A DNA stretch of 64,000 nt from Roseovarius sp. MMSF_3350 (GCF_030733425.1 NZ_JASHIZ010000010.1:62001-126000); one strand, 5' to 3'. Shown: positions 17,413-27,986, numbered from the stretch's first letter. Notes: generated by a model from the letters alone, not told the origin. Numbers and translations: made by a program.

Positions 17413-17574
17413 AATTCCCCGGCACCTGAAACGGGATGAGACGGTGCAGGCAAATCCGGTCGGTCAACCGATGAATAGGCAAACCGACCGGCCCCCGGCA
17501 AAACCGGCAGGCCGGGTACTCACCTGAAATCGCAGGAGACGCCGACCCATGTTCCCAGGCTTGAAAGCCACCAC
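17380..17574 (-). ncRNA. Candidate ~195-nt structured RNA downstream of the LuxR-type gene
   Basis: The 17372-17703 gap has no convincing gene but has signals of an RNA on the minus strand. A TTGACG box (17609-17604) lies 17 nt upstream of a weak CGTGTT -10 (17586-17581). The interval then holds nested GC hairpins (CCGGC..CCGG..CCGG..GCCGG, and GGTCGGT pairing with ACCGACC) and the sequence TTTCAGGTG twice, and ends in a perfect terminator. It could be an independent sRNA or the 3' UTR of the luxR transcript. I could not match it to 6S, SRP, tmRNA or RNase P. Confidence 0.35.
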
Positions 17575-17703
17575 TCACGGAACACGACCACTGTGCGACG
17601 TAACGTCAATTTATGAAAGTAAGGGAATCCTTACCGAAAGGTAAAATTCTTTCGGGCAGGGACGAAATTTTGTTACGATCTATCGAGGCGCGGGCGCGTG
17701 CCT

Positions 17704-18459
17704 TCAAGTGTGGAGCACGAAAATCTGGTTCTGGAACGCGGCCTTGAGCACCGCTTGGGCCGTGGTCTCGACGCTGAGTGCCTCGCGGGCGAGGCGCAGG
17801 TGTTTTTCCACGGTGGCCGGGGTCAACTCCATCAGCAGCGCGATGTCCTGGATCGTCTTGCCGTCGCCGACCCAGCCCAGCACCTCTTTCTGACGGCGGG
17901 TCAGCGAGCGGCCCGGTGCCTCGTAGGGCAGGGTGAGGATGCGCAGATGGACGATGTTGTTGAGCAGGATGATGTCGTCGCCATGGTCTTGCCAAAGCGC
18001 GTCGCAGGCGGCCTGATCACGGTCGGCATGGGCGGTGAGCGCAATGGCGCCCTTGGTGCGCGGCGACATGGACTTGAAGCTGATCGAGTAGCCGCAGGTC
18101 ACGCCCATGGACGCGTTGAATTCCACGACCTTGCGCTCCTGCGCGGTGAGCGTTTCGGTTTCCAGCATCTCGGCCATGACACGCCAAGAACAGGCGCCTT
18201 CGTTGTCGAGCGCCCAGCGGACCATCGGCGCGTGATGGTAAAGCCCTTCGCCGATGAAGACGTTCATGTATTCGGGCGTGTGGTTGCTGAGCAGGACGAA
18301 ATCATCCGGATCGCCCAGGGATGTGGACGTGCGGTAGCGGGTGAAGCCATAGATCAGCCTGTCGAAACCGTACTCGGCCATCTGTGCCACGTGCATGTCC
18401 CACAGCTCTTCGATGCTGGGCGCGTTCAGGAGCGCGTTCAGATGGGCCGTGGTGATCAT
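17704..18459 (-). CDS. LuxR-family transcriptional regulator with autoinducer-binding domain
   Basis: A 251-residue regulator. Residues ~10-165 form an acyl-homoserine-lactone-type sensor domain (GFDRLIYGFT, HHAPMVRWALDNEGACSW with the conserved Trp/Asp positions). Residues ~183-245 are a LuxR HTH (LTRRQKEVLGWVGDGKTIQDIALLMELTPATVEKHLRLA). Its ATG overlaps the aroQ stop by 4 bp (ATGA), so translation is coupled to 3-dehydroquinate dehydratase. No luxI synthase gene is in the window, so it may be a LuxR solo of the VjbR type or respond to a distant synthase. Confidence 0.9.
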   Translation of the reverse strand: MITTAHLNALLNAPSIEELWDMHVAQMAEYGFDRLIYGFTRYRTSTSLGDPDDFVLLSNHTPEYMNVFIGEGLYHHAPMVRWALDNEGACSWRVMAEMLETETLTAQERKVVEFNASMGVTCGYSISFKSMSPRTKGAIALTAHADRDQAACDALWQDHGDDIILLNNIVHLRILTLPYEAPGRSLTRRQKEVLGWVGDGKTIQDIALLMELTPATVEKHLRLAREALSVETTAQAVLKAAFQNQIFVLHT

Positions 18460-18899
18460 CGTCCATCCTCCAGGTGACGTGCCATGGCGTGCAGTGCCAG
18501 CGTGTAACCATGCGCGCCGAAGCCGCAGATCACGCCGACCGCCACCTTGGCGATGTAGGAGGTGTGGCGAAACTCTTCGCGGGCGTGGATATTGCTGAGA
18601 TGCAGTTCGACCGTGGGGATCTCGGCGCTGGAGATCGCGTCCATCAGGGCGATGGAGGTGTGGGTATAGGCGCCGGCGTTAAGGATGAGACCGTCATGCG
18701 TGCCGCGGGCTTCGTGGATCATGTCGACCAGCGCACCTTCGGAATTGGACTGCGCGAAGGTGATGTCGAGGCCGAGCGTCTGGGCCGCTTCGGTGCACTG
18801 CACCTCGATATCGGCAAGCGTGGTGGTGCCATAGACCTCGGGCTGGCGGGTGCCGAGGAGGTTCAGGTTGGGCCCGTTGAGGATCAGAATGGAAGTCAT
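18456..18899 (-). CDS. aroQ: Type II 3-dehydroquinate dehydratase
   Basis: Dehydrates 3-dehydroquinate to 3-dehydroshikimate in aromatic amino-acid synthesis. The 147-residue length and motifs are those of the dodecameric type II enzyme: ILILNGPNLNLLGTRQPEVYG with the catalytic Arg and Tyr, LILNAGAYTHTSIAL with Asn and His, and VELHLSNIHAREEFRHTS. The start at 18899 is the first ATG and matches the family N-terminus. It is the first gene of a two-gene unit with the LuxR-type regulator. Confidence 0.96.
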   Translation of the reverse strand: MTSILILNGPNLNLLGTRQPEVYGTTTLADIEVQCTEAAQTLGLDITFAQSNSEGALVDMIHEARGTHDGLILNAGAYTHTSIALMDAISSAEIPTVELHLSNIHAREEFRHTSYIAKVAVGVICGFGAHGYTLALHAMARHLEDGR

Positions 18900-19101
18900 T
18901 TCACCAGCGTCCTTTGCGCATCCGTCATAGACCGTACCGTATGGTGCTGTCGAGAGAGAGCTGTAGGGCGTGACAGGTTCCGGTTGAGTGTGGCATATGG
19001 GAGGATGCCCGTGGTGTTGACCTGAAGCCTCTGGTGCAAGACATTGATGGATCGGGATTTTGTGAGCTTGGCGGCGGCTTATGTAGCGTCAGTTTATTTA
19101 A

Positions 19102-19117
19102 CATAATACTGATTATG
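19102..19117. promoter_or_regulatory. A+T-rich inverted repeat upstream of doxX
   Basis: CATAATACTGATTATG (19102-19117) is a 6-bp inverted repeat with a 4-bp centre, set in an unusually A+T-rich pocket inside the 18900-19168 gap. It could be an operator for the DoxX gene at 19169. Nothing else was seen in that gap. Confidence 0.35.
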
Positions 19118-19168
19118 CGTTTATGGGCTATGCTTGAAAGAGCTAGCGTGAAACTTCACTGACCGGCC

Positions 19169-19600
19169 TTGCGTGAATGCGATACGGATTGCCTCGGGTC
19201 CATGCGCTCGCGGCCCCTGCCGATGGAGAGATCTTTGTCCGAGCTGACGCACATCTCGTGGACCTTGCGCATCGGTCGCGCACTGATGGCTATGTTGTTC
19301 CTTGCGGGCGCGGTGCAGAAAGCCGTGGCGCCGGAGCAAGCCATGGCGCTACTGACCGGCCTTGGCCTGCCGGGCTGGTTGATCTGGCCGGCACTGGTGT
19401 TCACCGCAGTGACCGGTCTGGCGCTGCTCCTGGGCTTTGCCACGCGATGGGTCGCGCTGGCGCTGAGCGTCTATTGCATGGTGACCAGCGTCTTTCACTT
19501 TCAGCCCGAGGATGGCTGGCAGATGTCGATCTTCGTGAAGAACTGGGCGATTGCCGGCGGGCTTCTGGTGCTGAGCGATCACGCGCGGCGGTTCGGTTAG
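19169..19600 (+). CDS. DoxX family membrane protein
   Basis: A small integral membrane protein with four hydrophobic stretches: [56 protein letters not shown], and [11 protein letters not shown]. The ending pattern ([12 protein letters not shown]) is typical of DoxX. Length is 143 residues from the ATG at 19169; in-frame ATGs at 19202 and 19223 are equally possible because none has a good ribosome-binding site, and the predicted first membrane segment lies downstream of all three. DoxX proteins have been linked to thiosulfate oxidation and redox defence, but the role of this one is not known. Confidence 0.8.
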   Translation: MRECDTDCLGSMRSRPLPMERSLSELTHISWTLRIGRALMAMLFLAGAVQKAVAPEQAMALLTGLGLPGWLIWPALVFTAVTGLALLLGFATRWVALALSVYCMVTSVFHFQPEDGWQMSIFVKNWAIAGGLLVLSDHARRFG

Positions 19601-19629
19601 CGCCGGGGCAGGCGCCCCCTGCCCCGGCG
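19601..19629. terminator. Bidirectional terminator between doxX and gcdH
   Basis: CGCCGGGGCAGG (19601-19612) pairs perfectly with CCTGCCCCGGCG (19618-19629) around a 5-nt loop. It fills the gap between two convergent genes. There is no T-run on either side. Confidence 0.65.
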
Positions 19630-19641
19630 TTCCGTGGCGAC

Positions 19642-20865
<1,224 letters not shown>

Positions 20866-20969
20866 GGCGGGCTCCTTTGCAGGGGAAATTCGGTTCGGGT
20901 TGAATTTATCCTGAGATAAGCGCAATAAAAAGCGGCAATTCTGTATAGGTTCATGAGGAAACTGCATAG
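20866..20969. promoter_or_regulatory. gcdH-lysR divergent promoter region
   Basis: About 100 bp, A+T-richer than its surroundings, lies between two divergent starts. This is the standard place for a LysR-type operator. I could not fix a single T-N11-A site with confidence. Confidence 0.5.
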
Positions 20970-21878
20970 ATGTCCCTGCCCCGTCGCTTTCTGCCATCGC
21001 TTGGCGCCCTGCGCGCGCTGGAAGCGCTCGAACGGCTGGGCAGCCTGACGGCGGTGGCAGACGAGCTGAGCCTGAGCCAGAGCGCGGTGAGCCGGCAGTT
21101 GCAGACGCTGGAAAGCCAGCTGGGCGTGCCGCTGTTCCTGCGCGAAGGGCGGCGCGTGCGGCTGACACCCGAGACGCGGGAATACGCCGGCGAGACGCGC
21201 GCGGCGCTGAACCGGATCAGCCAGGCCTCGCTGAAGCTGGCGCTGAACCCCGGGGGCGGCAGCCTGAACCTGGCGATATTGCCGACCTTCGGGATGCGCT
21301 GGCTGGTGCCGCGCCTGCCGGAGTTTGCCGCGGCGCACCCGGAGGTGACGCTGAACCTGTCGACCCGGCTGAAACCGTTCAACTTTGCCGCAGAACCTTT
21401 TGATGCGGCTATTCTTTTCGGAAGTGGCGGTTGGCCTGGCACGCAAAGCCTGCGGCTGAAAAGCGAGGCGGTGGTGGCGGTGGCCGCGCCCGCGCTTTTA
21501 GAGCGGACGGCGGTGACGCGGGCGCGGGACGTGACGTCCCTGCCCTTGCTGCATATCGAAACCCGGCCCGAGGCGTGGCGCGCGTGGTTCGCGGCGCACG
21601 GGGTCGAGACCGGCACGGTGGCGGGCACGATATACGACCAGTTCTCGACCATCACGCAGGCCGCCTTGCACGGGCTGGGCGTGGCGCTGTTGCCGGATTA
21701 CCTGGCCGAGCAGGATCTGGCGACCGGCAAGCTGGTCACCGTCTGGGGCGGGCGCACCGACAGCCCCGGTGCCTATCACCTGGTCTGGCCGGAGGAAAAG
21801 GCACGGGACAGCGCGGTGATGAAGTTCCGCGACTGGCTTGCGCCGCAGGCGGAGGATGAAGACCCCCTGCCCCGGTGA
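20970..21878 (+). CDS. LysR-family transcriptional regulator (GcvA-like), probable gcdH regulator
   Basis: A 302-residue LTTR. Residues ~10-70 hold the winged HTH ([38 protein letters not shown]). An effector domain follows with [20 protein letters not shown], a hallmark of the GcvA subgroup. It is divergent from gcdH, the usual arrangement for an LTTR and its target, so glutaryl-CoA or a related acid is a plausible effector. The start is the ATG at 20970. Confidence 0.92.
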   Translation: MSLPRRFLPSLGALRALEALERLGSLTAVADELSLSQSAVSRQLQTLESQLGVPLFLREGRRVRLTPETREYAGETRAALNRISQASLKLALNPGGGSLNLAILPTFGMRWLVPRLPEFAAAHPEVTLNLSTRLKPFNFAAEPFDAAILFGSGGWPGTQSLRLKSEAVVAVAAPALLERTAVTRARDVTSLPLLHIETRPEAWRAWFAAHGVETGTVAGTIYDQFSTITQAALHGLGVALLPDYLAEQDLATGKLVTVWGGRTDSPGAYHLVWPEEKARDSAVMKFRDWLAPQAEDEDPLPR

Positions 21879-21888
21879 CATGCCGATG

Positions 21889-22707
21889 TCAGATCCCGTA
21901 AGGCACGCCGCCCGAAACCGGCAGCGTGATTCCCGTGACATAGCGCGATTGCGGTCCGGCCAGATAGGCCACGGCATCGGCCACGTCGGCGGGTCGGCCC
22001 GCGTCGCGCTGGGCCACGCTGGCATACCGCTGCGCCTTGACCTCCTCCACGCTCAGCCCGCGTTCGCCGGCGATCCGCGTGTTGGCGGCCATATGCATAT
22101 CGGTGGCGATATAGCCGGGACAGACGATGTTGCACAGGATGTTGTCGGGGCCGAACTCGGCGGCGATGGTCTTGGTCAGGCCCACCAGCCCGTGTTTCAT
22201 CGCCGTGTACGCGCCGAACCCGGGTTCGGCGCCCAGGCTGCCGGTGGAGCCGATATTGATGATCCGCCCGCCCCCGGCGGCCTGCATGCCCGGGATCACG
22301 GCGCGCGTCAGCATCATCGGGGCCAGAAGGTTGACGTTGAAACTGCTGGTCCACTGGGCGGGTGTGGTGGACATGAAATTATCCGCGCCCGCGAGGCTGC
22401 CGGCGTTGTTGACGAGGATGTCCACGCGTCCGAGCGTGCGCTGTACCTGTGCGATGACCGCGTCGATCTGCGCGGCATCGGTGACGTCCAGTTCAAGCGC
22501 CGTGCCCGAGGGATCGAGCTCGGCGGCGAGCGTTTCCAGCAGCGAGAGGCGCGGGGTGGCGACGCCGTCGATCTGCATGGTGCCGCCGAGATCGGTGACG
22601 ACCACATGCGCGCCGTCCTCTGCCAGCCTGCGGGCGATGGCCTGTCCGATTCCGTTGGGGGCGGAGGTGCCTGTGACGAGGGCGACCTTGCCGTGAAGTG
22701 GTAGCAT
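21889..22707 (-). CDS. SDR-family NAD(P)-dependent oxidoreductase
   Basis: A 272-residue short-chain dehydrogenase of unknown substrate. The cofactor loop is extended (TGTSAPNGIGQA instead of the usual TGxxxGIG). NNAG, the catalytic Ser in NIGSTGS and the Tyr-Lys pair in YTAMKHG are intact, and the C-terminus ends VTGITLPVSGGVPYG. The ATG at 22707 begins MLPLHGKVALVTG, where homology starts; an open frame reaches further upstream without it. It is convergent with the LysR gene, 10 bp apart, and its neighbours do not reveal its pathway. Confidence 0.88.
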   Translation of the reverse strand: MLPLHGKVALVTGTSAPNGIGQAIARRLAEDGAHVVVTDLGGTMQIDGVATPRLSLLETLAAELDPSGTALELDVTDAAQIDAVIAQVQRTLGRVDILVNNAGSLAGADNFMSTTPAQWTSSFNVNLLAPMMLTRAVIPGMQAAGGGRIINIGSTGSLGAEPGFGAYTAMKHGLVGLTKTIAAEFGPDNILCNIVCPGYIATDMHMAANTRIAGERGLSVEEVKAQRYASVAQRDAGRPADVADAVAYLAGPQSRYVTGITLPVSGGVPYGI

Positions 22708-22851
22708 GATCTGCGCCCTTTGCAGTCCGGTCCCGTGCGACAGAGTAGACGAGCTCGGCCAAAGCGCAACCATCCATATCGAGTGGCTGCGCCACGCTTT
22801 ATTTGTTTGATTTGAGTATTTGAAGAACAGTGAACGCCAGTCGCGGCGCCG

Positions 22852-23541
22852 TCAGCCCAGCGAGTACCCTGCCCCGCGTACCGTGCGCAGCGGGTCGTCG
22901 CCGCCGTGCTGGCAGAGCGCCTTGCGCAGCCGGCCGATATGGACGTCGACGGTGCGGGTGTCGACATAGATGTCGCGGCCCCAGACCCGGTCGAGCAGTT
23001 GCTCGCGGCTCCAGACGCGGCCCGGTTTTTCCATGAAGGTCGACAGCAGGCGGAACTCGGTCGGCCCGAGCTTCAGCCCCTCGCCCTGACGCGTGACGCG
23101 GTGGGTTTCGGAATCGAGGATGATATCCTCGTATTCCAGCCGTTCGCCCACGGTCGAGGGCCGGGTGCGGCGCAGTTGGGCGCGGACGCGGGCCATGAGT
23201 TCGATCACCGAATAGGGCTTGATCACGTAGTCGTCGGCGCCGGTTTCCAGGCCCCGCACGCGGTCCACCTCCTCGGAGCGGGCCGAGAGCATGATGATGG
23301 GCACGTTGCGCGTCTCGGAGCGGGTCTTGAGCTGGCGGCAGACCTCGATGCCCGACACGTTGGGCAGCATCCAGTCCAGGAGGATGAGGTCCGGTGCGGC
23401 CTCGTCGACCAGCATCAGGGCCTCTTCGCCGTTTTCGGCACGGGTCACGGCAAAGCCGTCGGCCTCGAGGTTGTAGGCCAGCACTTCGCGCTGCGCGGGT
23501 TCATCCTCGACCAGAAGTACGCTGGGCTGATCGCTTGCCAT
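22852..23541 (-). CDS. phoB: Phosphate regulon response regulator PhoB
   Basis: A 229-residue OmpR-class regulator that binds Pho boxes when phosphate is scarce. The receiver domain has VEDE at the start, the phospho-acceptor Asp56 in LILLDWMLP, and Lys in VIKPYS. The winged HTH covers residues ~130-229 (LGPTEFRLLSTFMEKPGRVWSREQLLDRVWG, TVDVHIGRLRKAL). It is the last gene of the pst-pho operon, 18 bp after phoU. Confidence 0.96.
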   Translation of the reverse strand: MASDQPSVLLVEDEPAQREVLAYNLEADGFAVTRAENGEEALMLVDEAAPDLILLDWMLPNVSGIEVCRQLKTRSETRNVPIIMLSARSEEVDRVRGLETGADDYVIKPYSVIELMARVRAQLRRTRPSTVGERLEYEDIILDSETHRVTRQGEGLKLGPTEFRLLSTFMEKPGRVWSREQLLDRVWGRDIYVDTRTVDVHIGRLRKALCQHGGDDPLRTVRGAGYSLG

Positions 23542-23559
23542 GACGTCTGTTGTCCTTCG

Positions 23560-24285
23560 TTATGCGCCGACCTGGGGCGAGACCTTGGGGTCCAGCGAGG
23601 TCTTGTCGCTTTTGGGGCGGTTGTCTTCGGGCATTGTGCCGGTCACGAGATAGACCACCTGTTCGGCGATGTTGGTGACATGGTCGCCCATGCGCTCGGT
23701 GTTCTTGGCGATGAAGTGCAGGTGCATGCAGGGCGTGATGTTGCGAGGGTCTTCCATCATGAAGGTCAGGAATTCGCGGAACAGCGCGTTGTACATCTGG
23801 TCGACATCGTGGTCGCGCTGGATCACCTCGCGGGCGAGTGCCGCATCGCGCTGAATATAGGCGTCCAGAACGTCGCGCAGCATGCGCTCGGTTTCGCGGG
23901 CCATGCGGCGCAGCGAGGCGGTGGCCCCGGTGATCGGGGTCATCTGCGACAGCACGGTCGTTCGCTTGGCCATGTTCTTGGCATAGTCGCCGATACGTTC
24001 GAGGTTCGAGGCGATCTTCATCACCGTGAGGATGACACGCAGGTCGATGGCGGTGGGCGCGCGCAGGGCGATGGTGCGGGCGGTTTCCTCGTCGATCTGT
24101 TCTTCGAGGTCGTCGATCGCCCGGTCGCCGGAGCGGACCTTTTCGGCCAGTTCCTCGTCGCGGGTGTCGAGCGAGATGGCGGCGTTCATGATCGCCTCTT
24201 CCACCAGACCGCCCATCTTCATGATCAGCGCCTGGACGGTTTCGAGGTCTCGGTCGAAAGCCGAGGAGATGTGTTCGTCGGACAT
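23560..24285 (-). CDS. phoU: Phosphate transport regulator PhoU
   Basis: A 241-residue cytosolic helical protein that links PstSCAB activity to PhoR and represses the Pho response when phosphate is plentiful. Two repeats of the PhoU three-helix unit are visible, with metal-binding E/D clusters (ERIGDYAKNMA in the first, ERMGDHVTNIAEQV in the second). It lies between pstB (12 bp) and phoB in the operon. Confidence 0.96.
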   Translation of the reverse strand: MSDEHISSAFDRDLETVQALIMKMGGLVEEAIMNAAISLDTRDEELAEKVRSGDRAIDDLEEQIDEETARTIALRAPTAIDLRVILTVMKIASNLERIGDYAKNMAKRTTVLSQMTPITGATASLRRMARETERMLRDVLDAYIQRDAALAREVIQRDHDVDQMYNALFREFLTFMMEDPRNITPCMHLHFIAKNTERMGDHVTNIAEQVVYLVTGTMPEDNRPKSDKTSLDPKVSPQVGA

Positions 24286-24297
24286 TGCAGAGCCTCC

Positions 24298-25095
24298 TTA
24301 GCCGATCCGGCCGGTGATATAGCTTTCGGTGCGGGGATCTTCGGGATTGGTGAAGATCTTGCCGGTTTCGCCGAATTCCACCAGGTTGCCGAGGTGGAAG
24401 AAGGCGGTCTTCTGGCTGACGCGCGCGGCCTGCTGCATCGAGTGGGTCACGATCACGACGGAATATTCGGTGCGCAGCTCGTCGATCAGTTCCTCGACCT
24501 GGGCGGTGGCGATGGGGTCGAGCGCCGAACAGGGCTCGTCCATCAGCAGAACCTCGGGTTCGGTCGCCACGGCGCGGGCGATGCACAGGCGCTGTTGCTG
24601 GCCGCCCGAGAGGCCCGTGCCGGAGGCTTGCAGGCGGTCCTTGACCTCGTCCCAGATGGCGCCGCGACGCAGGGCGCGCTCGACGATCTCGTCGAGGTCG
24701 GCCTTGGACTTTGCCATGCCGTGGATGCGGGGGCCGTAGGCGATGTTGTCGTAGATCGACTTGGGGAACGGGTTGGGTTTCTGGAACACCATGCCGACCT
24801 TGGCGCGCAGTTGCACAGGATCGACCTTGCGGTCGTAGATATCCTCGCCATCCAGCAGGATGTCGCCCTCGACCCGGCAGATGTCGATCGTGTCGTTCAT
24901 CCGGTTGAGGCACCGCAGGAAGGTGGACTTGCCACAGCCCGAGGGGCCGATGAAGGCGGTGACGGTTTTGTCTTCCAGCGCCACGTCCACGTCTTTGATG
25001 GCATGGGTGTCGCCGTAATAGACCTGCACGCCCCTGGCCGAGAATTTGATGTCTTTCTGATCCACGGCTCTCTCCGTATTTGGCGTATCGTACAT
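24298..25095 (-). CDS. pstB: Phosphate ABC transporter ATP-binding protein PstB
   Basis: A 265-residue ATPase subunit of the PstSCAB importer. Seen: Walker [10 protein letters not shown], signature LSGGQQQR, Walker [14 protein letters not shown], and the H-loop in [14 protein letters not shown]. The DEPCSALDP form is typical of PstB. The gene is 14 bp downstream of pstA in the same operon. Confidence 0.97.
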   Translation of the reverse strand: MYDTPNTERAVDQKDIKFSARGVQVYYGDTHAIKDVDVALEDKTVTAFIGPSGCGKSTFLRCLNRMNDTIDICRVEGDILLDGEDIYDRKVDPVQLRAKVGMVFQKPNPFPKSIYDNIAYGPRIHGMAKSKADLDEIVERALRRGAIWDEVKDRLQASGTGLSGGQQQRLCIARAVATEPEVLLMDEPCSALDPIATAQVEELIDELRTEYSVVIVTHSMQQAARVSQKTAFFHLGNLVEFGETGKIFTNPEDPRTESYITGRIG

Positions 25096-25109
25096 GGGGA
25101 GGTCCCTTT

Positions 25110-26432
25110 CTACCAGCGGCGCTCGAAGCGCCGGCGCAGGATGATGGCGATGATGTTCATGGTCAGCAGGAAAACCAGGAGGATGATGATTCCGCCCCAG
25201 GCTTTTTCATAGAAGCTGGCGTCGGCGCGGGCGGCCCAGGTGTAGATCTGGGCGGGCATGGCCGAGTTCGGCTCGGTGAAGCCGGCGACGAAGCCGTCGG
25301 GGTAGCCGCGGGCGACGAAGCCGACCATGCCGATCAGCAGAAGCGGCGCGGTTTCGCCCAGGGCCTGCGCGAGACCGATGATGGTGCCGGTCAGGATGCC
25401 GGGCATGGCGAGCGGCAGCACGTGGTGGAAGACCGCCTGCATCTTGGAGGCCCCTACCCCGAGGGCCGCGTCCCGGATCGAGGGCGGCACGGATTTGAGC
25501 GAGGCGCGGGTCGAGATGATGATCGTCGGCAGGGTCATCAGCGTCAGCACGAGGCCCCCCACCAGCGGTGCCGATTGCGGCAGGTGCATGAACTGGATGA
25601 AGACGGCAAGGCCAAGAATGCCGAAGACGATCGAGGGCACGGCGGCGAGGTTCGAGATATTGACCTCGATCAGATCGGTGAAGCGGTTCTGCGGTGCGAA
25701 TTCCTCGAGGTAGATCGAGGCGGCGACGCCGATGGGCAGCGACAGGACCAGCACCACCAGCATCATGAAGAACGAACCGATGACCGAGGCGCCGATGCCA
25801 GCCCCGCCGGGGTTGTCGACGCCCGAGTCGGCGCCGGTGATGAAGTTCCAGTTGAATTCGGACCTGATGATGCCGGCGTTGCGCAGCGCATCCACCAGGT
25901 CGAGGTCCGAGGCCATCAGAAACCGGCTGTCCTGCAGCGCCTCGCGGGTGACGCGGCCATTGAAATAGCCGTCGACGCGCGACGAGGCGGACAGGGAAAA
26001 TTGCACCGGCTCGCCCAGGCGGTTCTGGTTGGCGGAATAGTATTCGCGCAGATTGCCGCCGACCTTGCCCAGCAAGCGTTCGATCGCGGCCTCGTCGAAT
26101 TCGACCTCCATCCCGCGCTCCTCCAGTTGCGCCTGAAGCTGGGCGATGAAGAGGTTGGAATAGGCCTTGGTCTTGAAGAGTTGGTCCTCGGCCTCGTCAT
26201 ATTGAGCCTGCGTCAGAGTGAACTCCATTTCCACCACTGTGTGAGTGAAGGCCGGAAGGCCCGAGCGGATGATCGAGACGAACAGCACGACAAGGAAGAA
26301 GAGGCCGATCACGATCGCCGTCAGCCCGTAGGCGCGGAAGCGTTTCTCGGCGGCGTTGCGCCGCTTGGTGTTGGCGTCGGTCGTGGTGAGCGAGGAGCGG
26401 CCGTGGCCGCCGCTGAGCGTTGCGTCGGTCAT
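25110..26432 (-). CDS. pstA: Phosphate ABC transporter permease PstA
   Basis: A 440-residue inner-membrane permease. It is longer than enterobacterial PstA (~300) because of an N-terminal cytosolic-plus-periplasmic region before the permease domain, common in alphaproteobacteria. The first membrane helix is near residue 35. The permease core includes [24 protein letters not shown] and the ATPase-contact loop [30 protein letters not shown]. Its ATG at 26432 overlaps the pstC stop by 4 bp. An upstream in-frame start would lie inside pstC and is rejected. Confidence 0.95.
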   Translation of the reverse strand: MTDATLSGGHGRSSLTTTDANTKRRNAAEKRFRAYGLTAIVIGLFFLVVLFVSIIRSGLPAFTHTVVEMEFTLTQAQYDEAEDQLFKTKAYSNLFIAQLQAQLEERGMEVEFDEAAIERLLGKVGGNLREYYSANQNRLGEPVQFSLSASSRVDGYFNGRVTREALQDSRFLMASDLDLVDALRNAGIIRSEFNWNFITGADSGVDNPGGAGIGASVIGSFFMMLVVLVLSLPIGVAASIYLEEFAPQNRFTDLIEVNISNLAAVPSIVFGILGLAVFIQFMHLPQSAPLVGGLVLTLMTLPTIIISTRASLKSVPPSIRDAALGVGASKMQAVFHHVLPLAMPGILTGTIIGLAQALGETAPLLLIGMVGFVARGYPDGFVAGFTEPNSAMPAQIYTWAARADASFYEKAWGGIIILLVFLLTMNIIAIILRRRFERRW

Positions 26433-27901
26433 TCGTACTGCTCCCGGTATTTGCGCACGATGTAGAGGGCGAAGACGTTGAGGCAAAGCGTGATGACGAA
26501 GAGCGTCATCCCGAGGGCGAAGGCCACCAACGCCTCGGGCGAGGCGAAGTCGGCGTCACCCGTCAGCTGGCTGACGATCTTGGCGGTGACGGTGGTCATG
26601 GCCTCGAACGGGTTGAGGTCGAGCCGGGCGGCGGCCCCTGCCCCCAGCACCACGATCATCGTCTCGCCGATGGCGCGGCTGGCGGCCAGAAGGATGGCGC
26701 CCACGATACCCGGCAGGGCGGCGGGCAGCACGACCTGGCGGATGGTTTCCGATTGTGTGGCGCCAAGGCCGTAGGAGCCGTCACGCATGGCCTGCGGTAC
26801 GGCGTTGATGATGTCGTCGGAAAGCGAGCTGACGAAGGGGATGAGCATGATGCCCATCACGAGGCCGGCGGTCATCACGGCGGTGCCGGCCTGCATGATG
26901 CCAAGCCCGTCATCACCGAAGACCTTGAGCAGCAGCGGGCCGACCGTCAGCAGGGCGAAGAGGCCGTAGACGATGGTGGGGATGCCGGCCAGCACCTCGA
27001 GCAATGGCTTGGCGACCGAGCGAACCTTGGGCGAGGCATATTCCGACAGGTAGATGGCGGCAAAGAGGCCGATGGGCACGGCCACGGCCAACGCCACGAT
27101 TGAGATGTAGAACGTGCCCCACAAAAGCGGCAGCACGCCGAGGTCGGAACTGCCGCCCCGGCCCGAGAAGCTGGGCGCCCAGTTGGTGCCGAAGAAGAAG
27201 TCGGCAGCGGGGTAGAGACGGAAGAACTCGATGGTGTTGAACACCAGCGACAGGATGATGCCCACCGTGGTCAGGATGGCGATGGAGGCGGCGCCGATCA
27301 GCAGGGCGCGGATGCTGCGCTCGACCGTGTTGCGGGCGCGGAAATCGCCGTGGGATTCGCGCAGGCCCCAGAGCGCGCCCAAAACAGCGACGACCAGCAC
27401 GGCGATGGTCATCATCAGGTTGCCGGTGGCGTTCATCACCCGGTAGCGCTGCGCTGCGTTCAGGATGGGCTGGGTCACTTCGGAGGTGACGATCTGCCCG
27501 GCGTCCCTGAGACGCTGCGTGACATCGGCCAGGTCGGCGCGGGCGCCGGTGACGAAATCCTCGTCCATCAGGCCCTGGGCCACGGCGTTGTCGAGCCCAT
27601 CGGCGGTGCGGCGCACCTCGGCCATCACGAGGCCGAGCGAGCCCTTGGCGTCGACCGAGCGATCCGGGATCATGCCCGAGATCGTGTTGCCGACCACGAT
27701 CGGCTGGATCAGCAGCCAGGCGACCATCAGCAGGAAGGCGGGAACGACCACCTTTATCAGGACGTTCGAGCCGTAATAGGACGGCAGGGAGTGGAGGCGC
27801 CGGTTGTCGCCCCCCACGGTGCCGAGCGCGCGCTGACGGCCCAGCACATAGCCCACCGCCGCGATGCCAAGCACGATCAGGAATAGCCAGAGTGTCGGCA
27901 T
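26429..27901 (-). CDS. pstC: Phosphate ABC transporter permease PstC
   Basis: A 490-residue permease, again longer than the enterobacterial ~320, with an extra N-terminal block of two hydrophobic segments and a periplasmic-type region (residues ~1-210). The permease core shows KPLLEVLAGIPTIVYGLFALLTV and the EAA-type loop MRDGSYGLGATQSETIRQVVLPAALPGIVGAILLA. It ends in an ATGA overlap with pstA. A hairpin between pstS and pstC may lower its expression relative to the binding protein. Confidence 0.95.
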   Translation of the reverse strand: MPTLWLFLIVLGIAAVGYVLGRQRALGTVGGDNRRLHSLPSYYGSNVLIKVVVPAFLLMVAWLLIQPIVVGNTISGMIPDRSVDAKGSLGLVMAEVRRTADGLDNAVAQGLMDEDFVTGARADLADVTQRLRDAGQIVTSEVTQPILNAAQRYRVMNATGNLMMTIAVLVVAVLGALWGLRESHGDFRARNTVERSIRALLIGAASIAILTTVGIILSLVFNTIEFFRLYPAADFFFGTNWAPSFSGRGGSSDLGVLPLLWGTFYISIVALAVAVPIGLFAAIYLSEYASPKVRSVAKPLLEVLAGIPTIVYGLFALLTVGPLLLKVFGDDGLGIMQAGTAVMTAGLVMGIMLIPFVSSLSDDIINAVPQAMRDGSYGLGATQSETIRQVVLPAALPGIVGAILLAASRAIGETMIVVLGAGAAARLDLNPFEAMTTVTAKIVSQLTGDADFASPEALVAFALGMTLFVITLCLNVFALYIVRKYREQYE

Positions 27902-27946
27902 GAGCCCCCCATCCGTCTGTCTGGAAAAATTACCTAAAAGGGGTGT

Positions 27947-27971
27947 GGGGGCGGCGGAATATGCCGCCCCC
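27947..27971 (-). terminator. pstS-pstC intergenic attenuator hairpin
   Basis: GGGGGCGGC (27947-27955) and GCCGCCCCC (27963-27971) pair perfectly across a 7-nt loop. On the minus strand this precedes a CCCCTTTT stretch. Its place between the binding-protein gene and the permease gene suggests partial termination, which would give excess PstS. Confidence 0.65.
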
Positions 27972-27986
27972 GGTGGTCAGTGGCTA

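Noticed and set aside
17413-17574. A riboswitch on the + strand after the amidinotransferase gene
   Set aside because: The hairpins were compared by eye with glycine, SAM and cobalamin motifs without a match, no downstream + strand gene exists, and the strong terminator with T-run is on the minus strand.
17704-18459. A luxI-luxR quorum-sensing pair
   Set aside because: No acyl-homoserine-lactone synthase gene was found on either strand anywhere in the window.
22906-25212. A 768-codon open frame on the + strand
   Set aside because: It is antisense to phoB, phoU and pstB, all clearly real. Its translation is a G/H/D-rich shadow without motifs.
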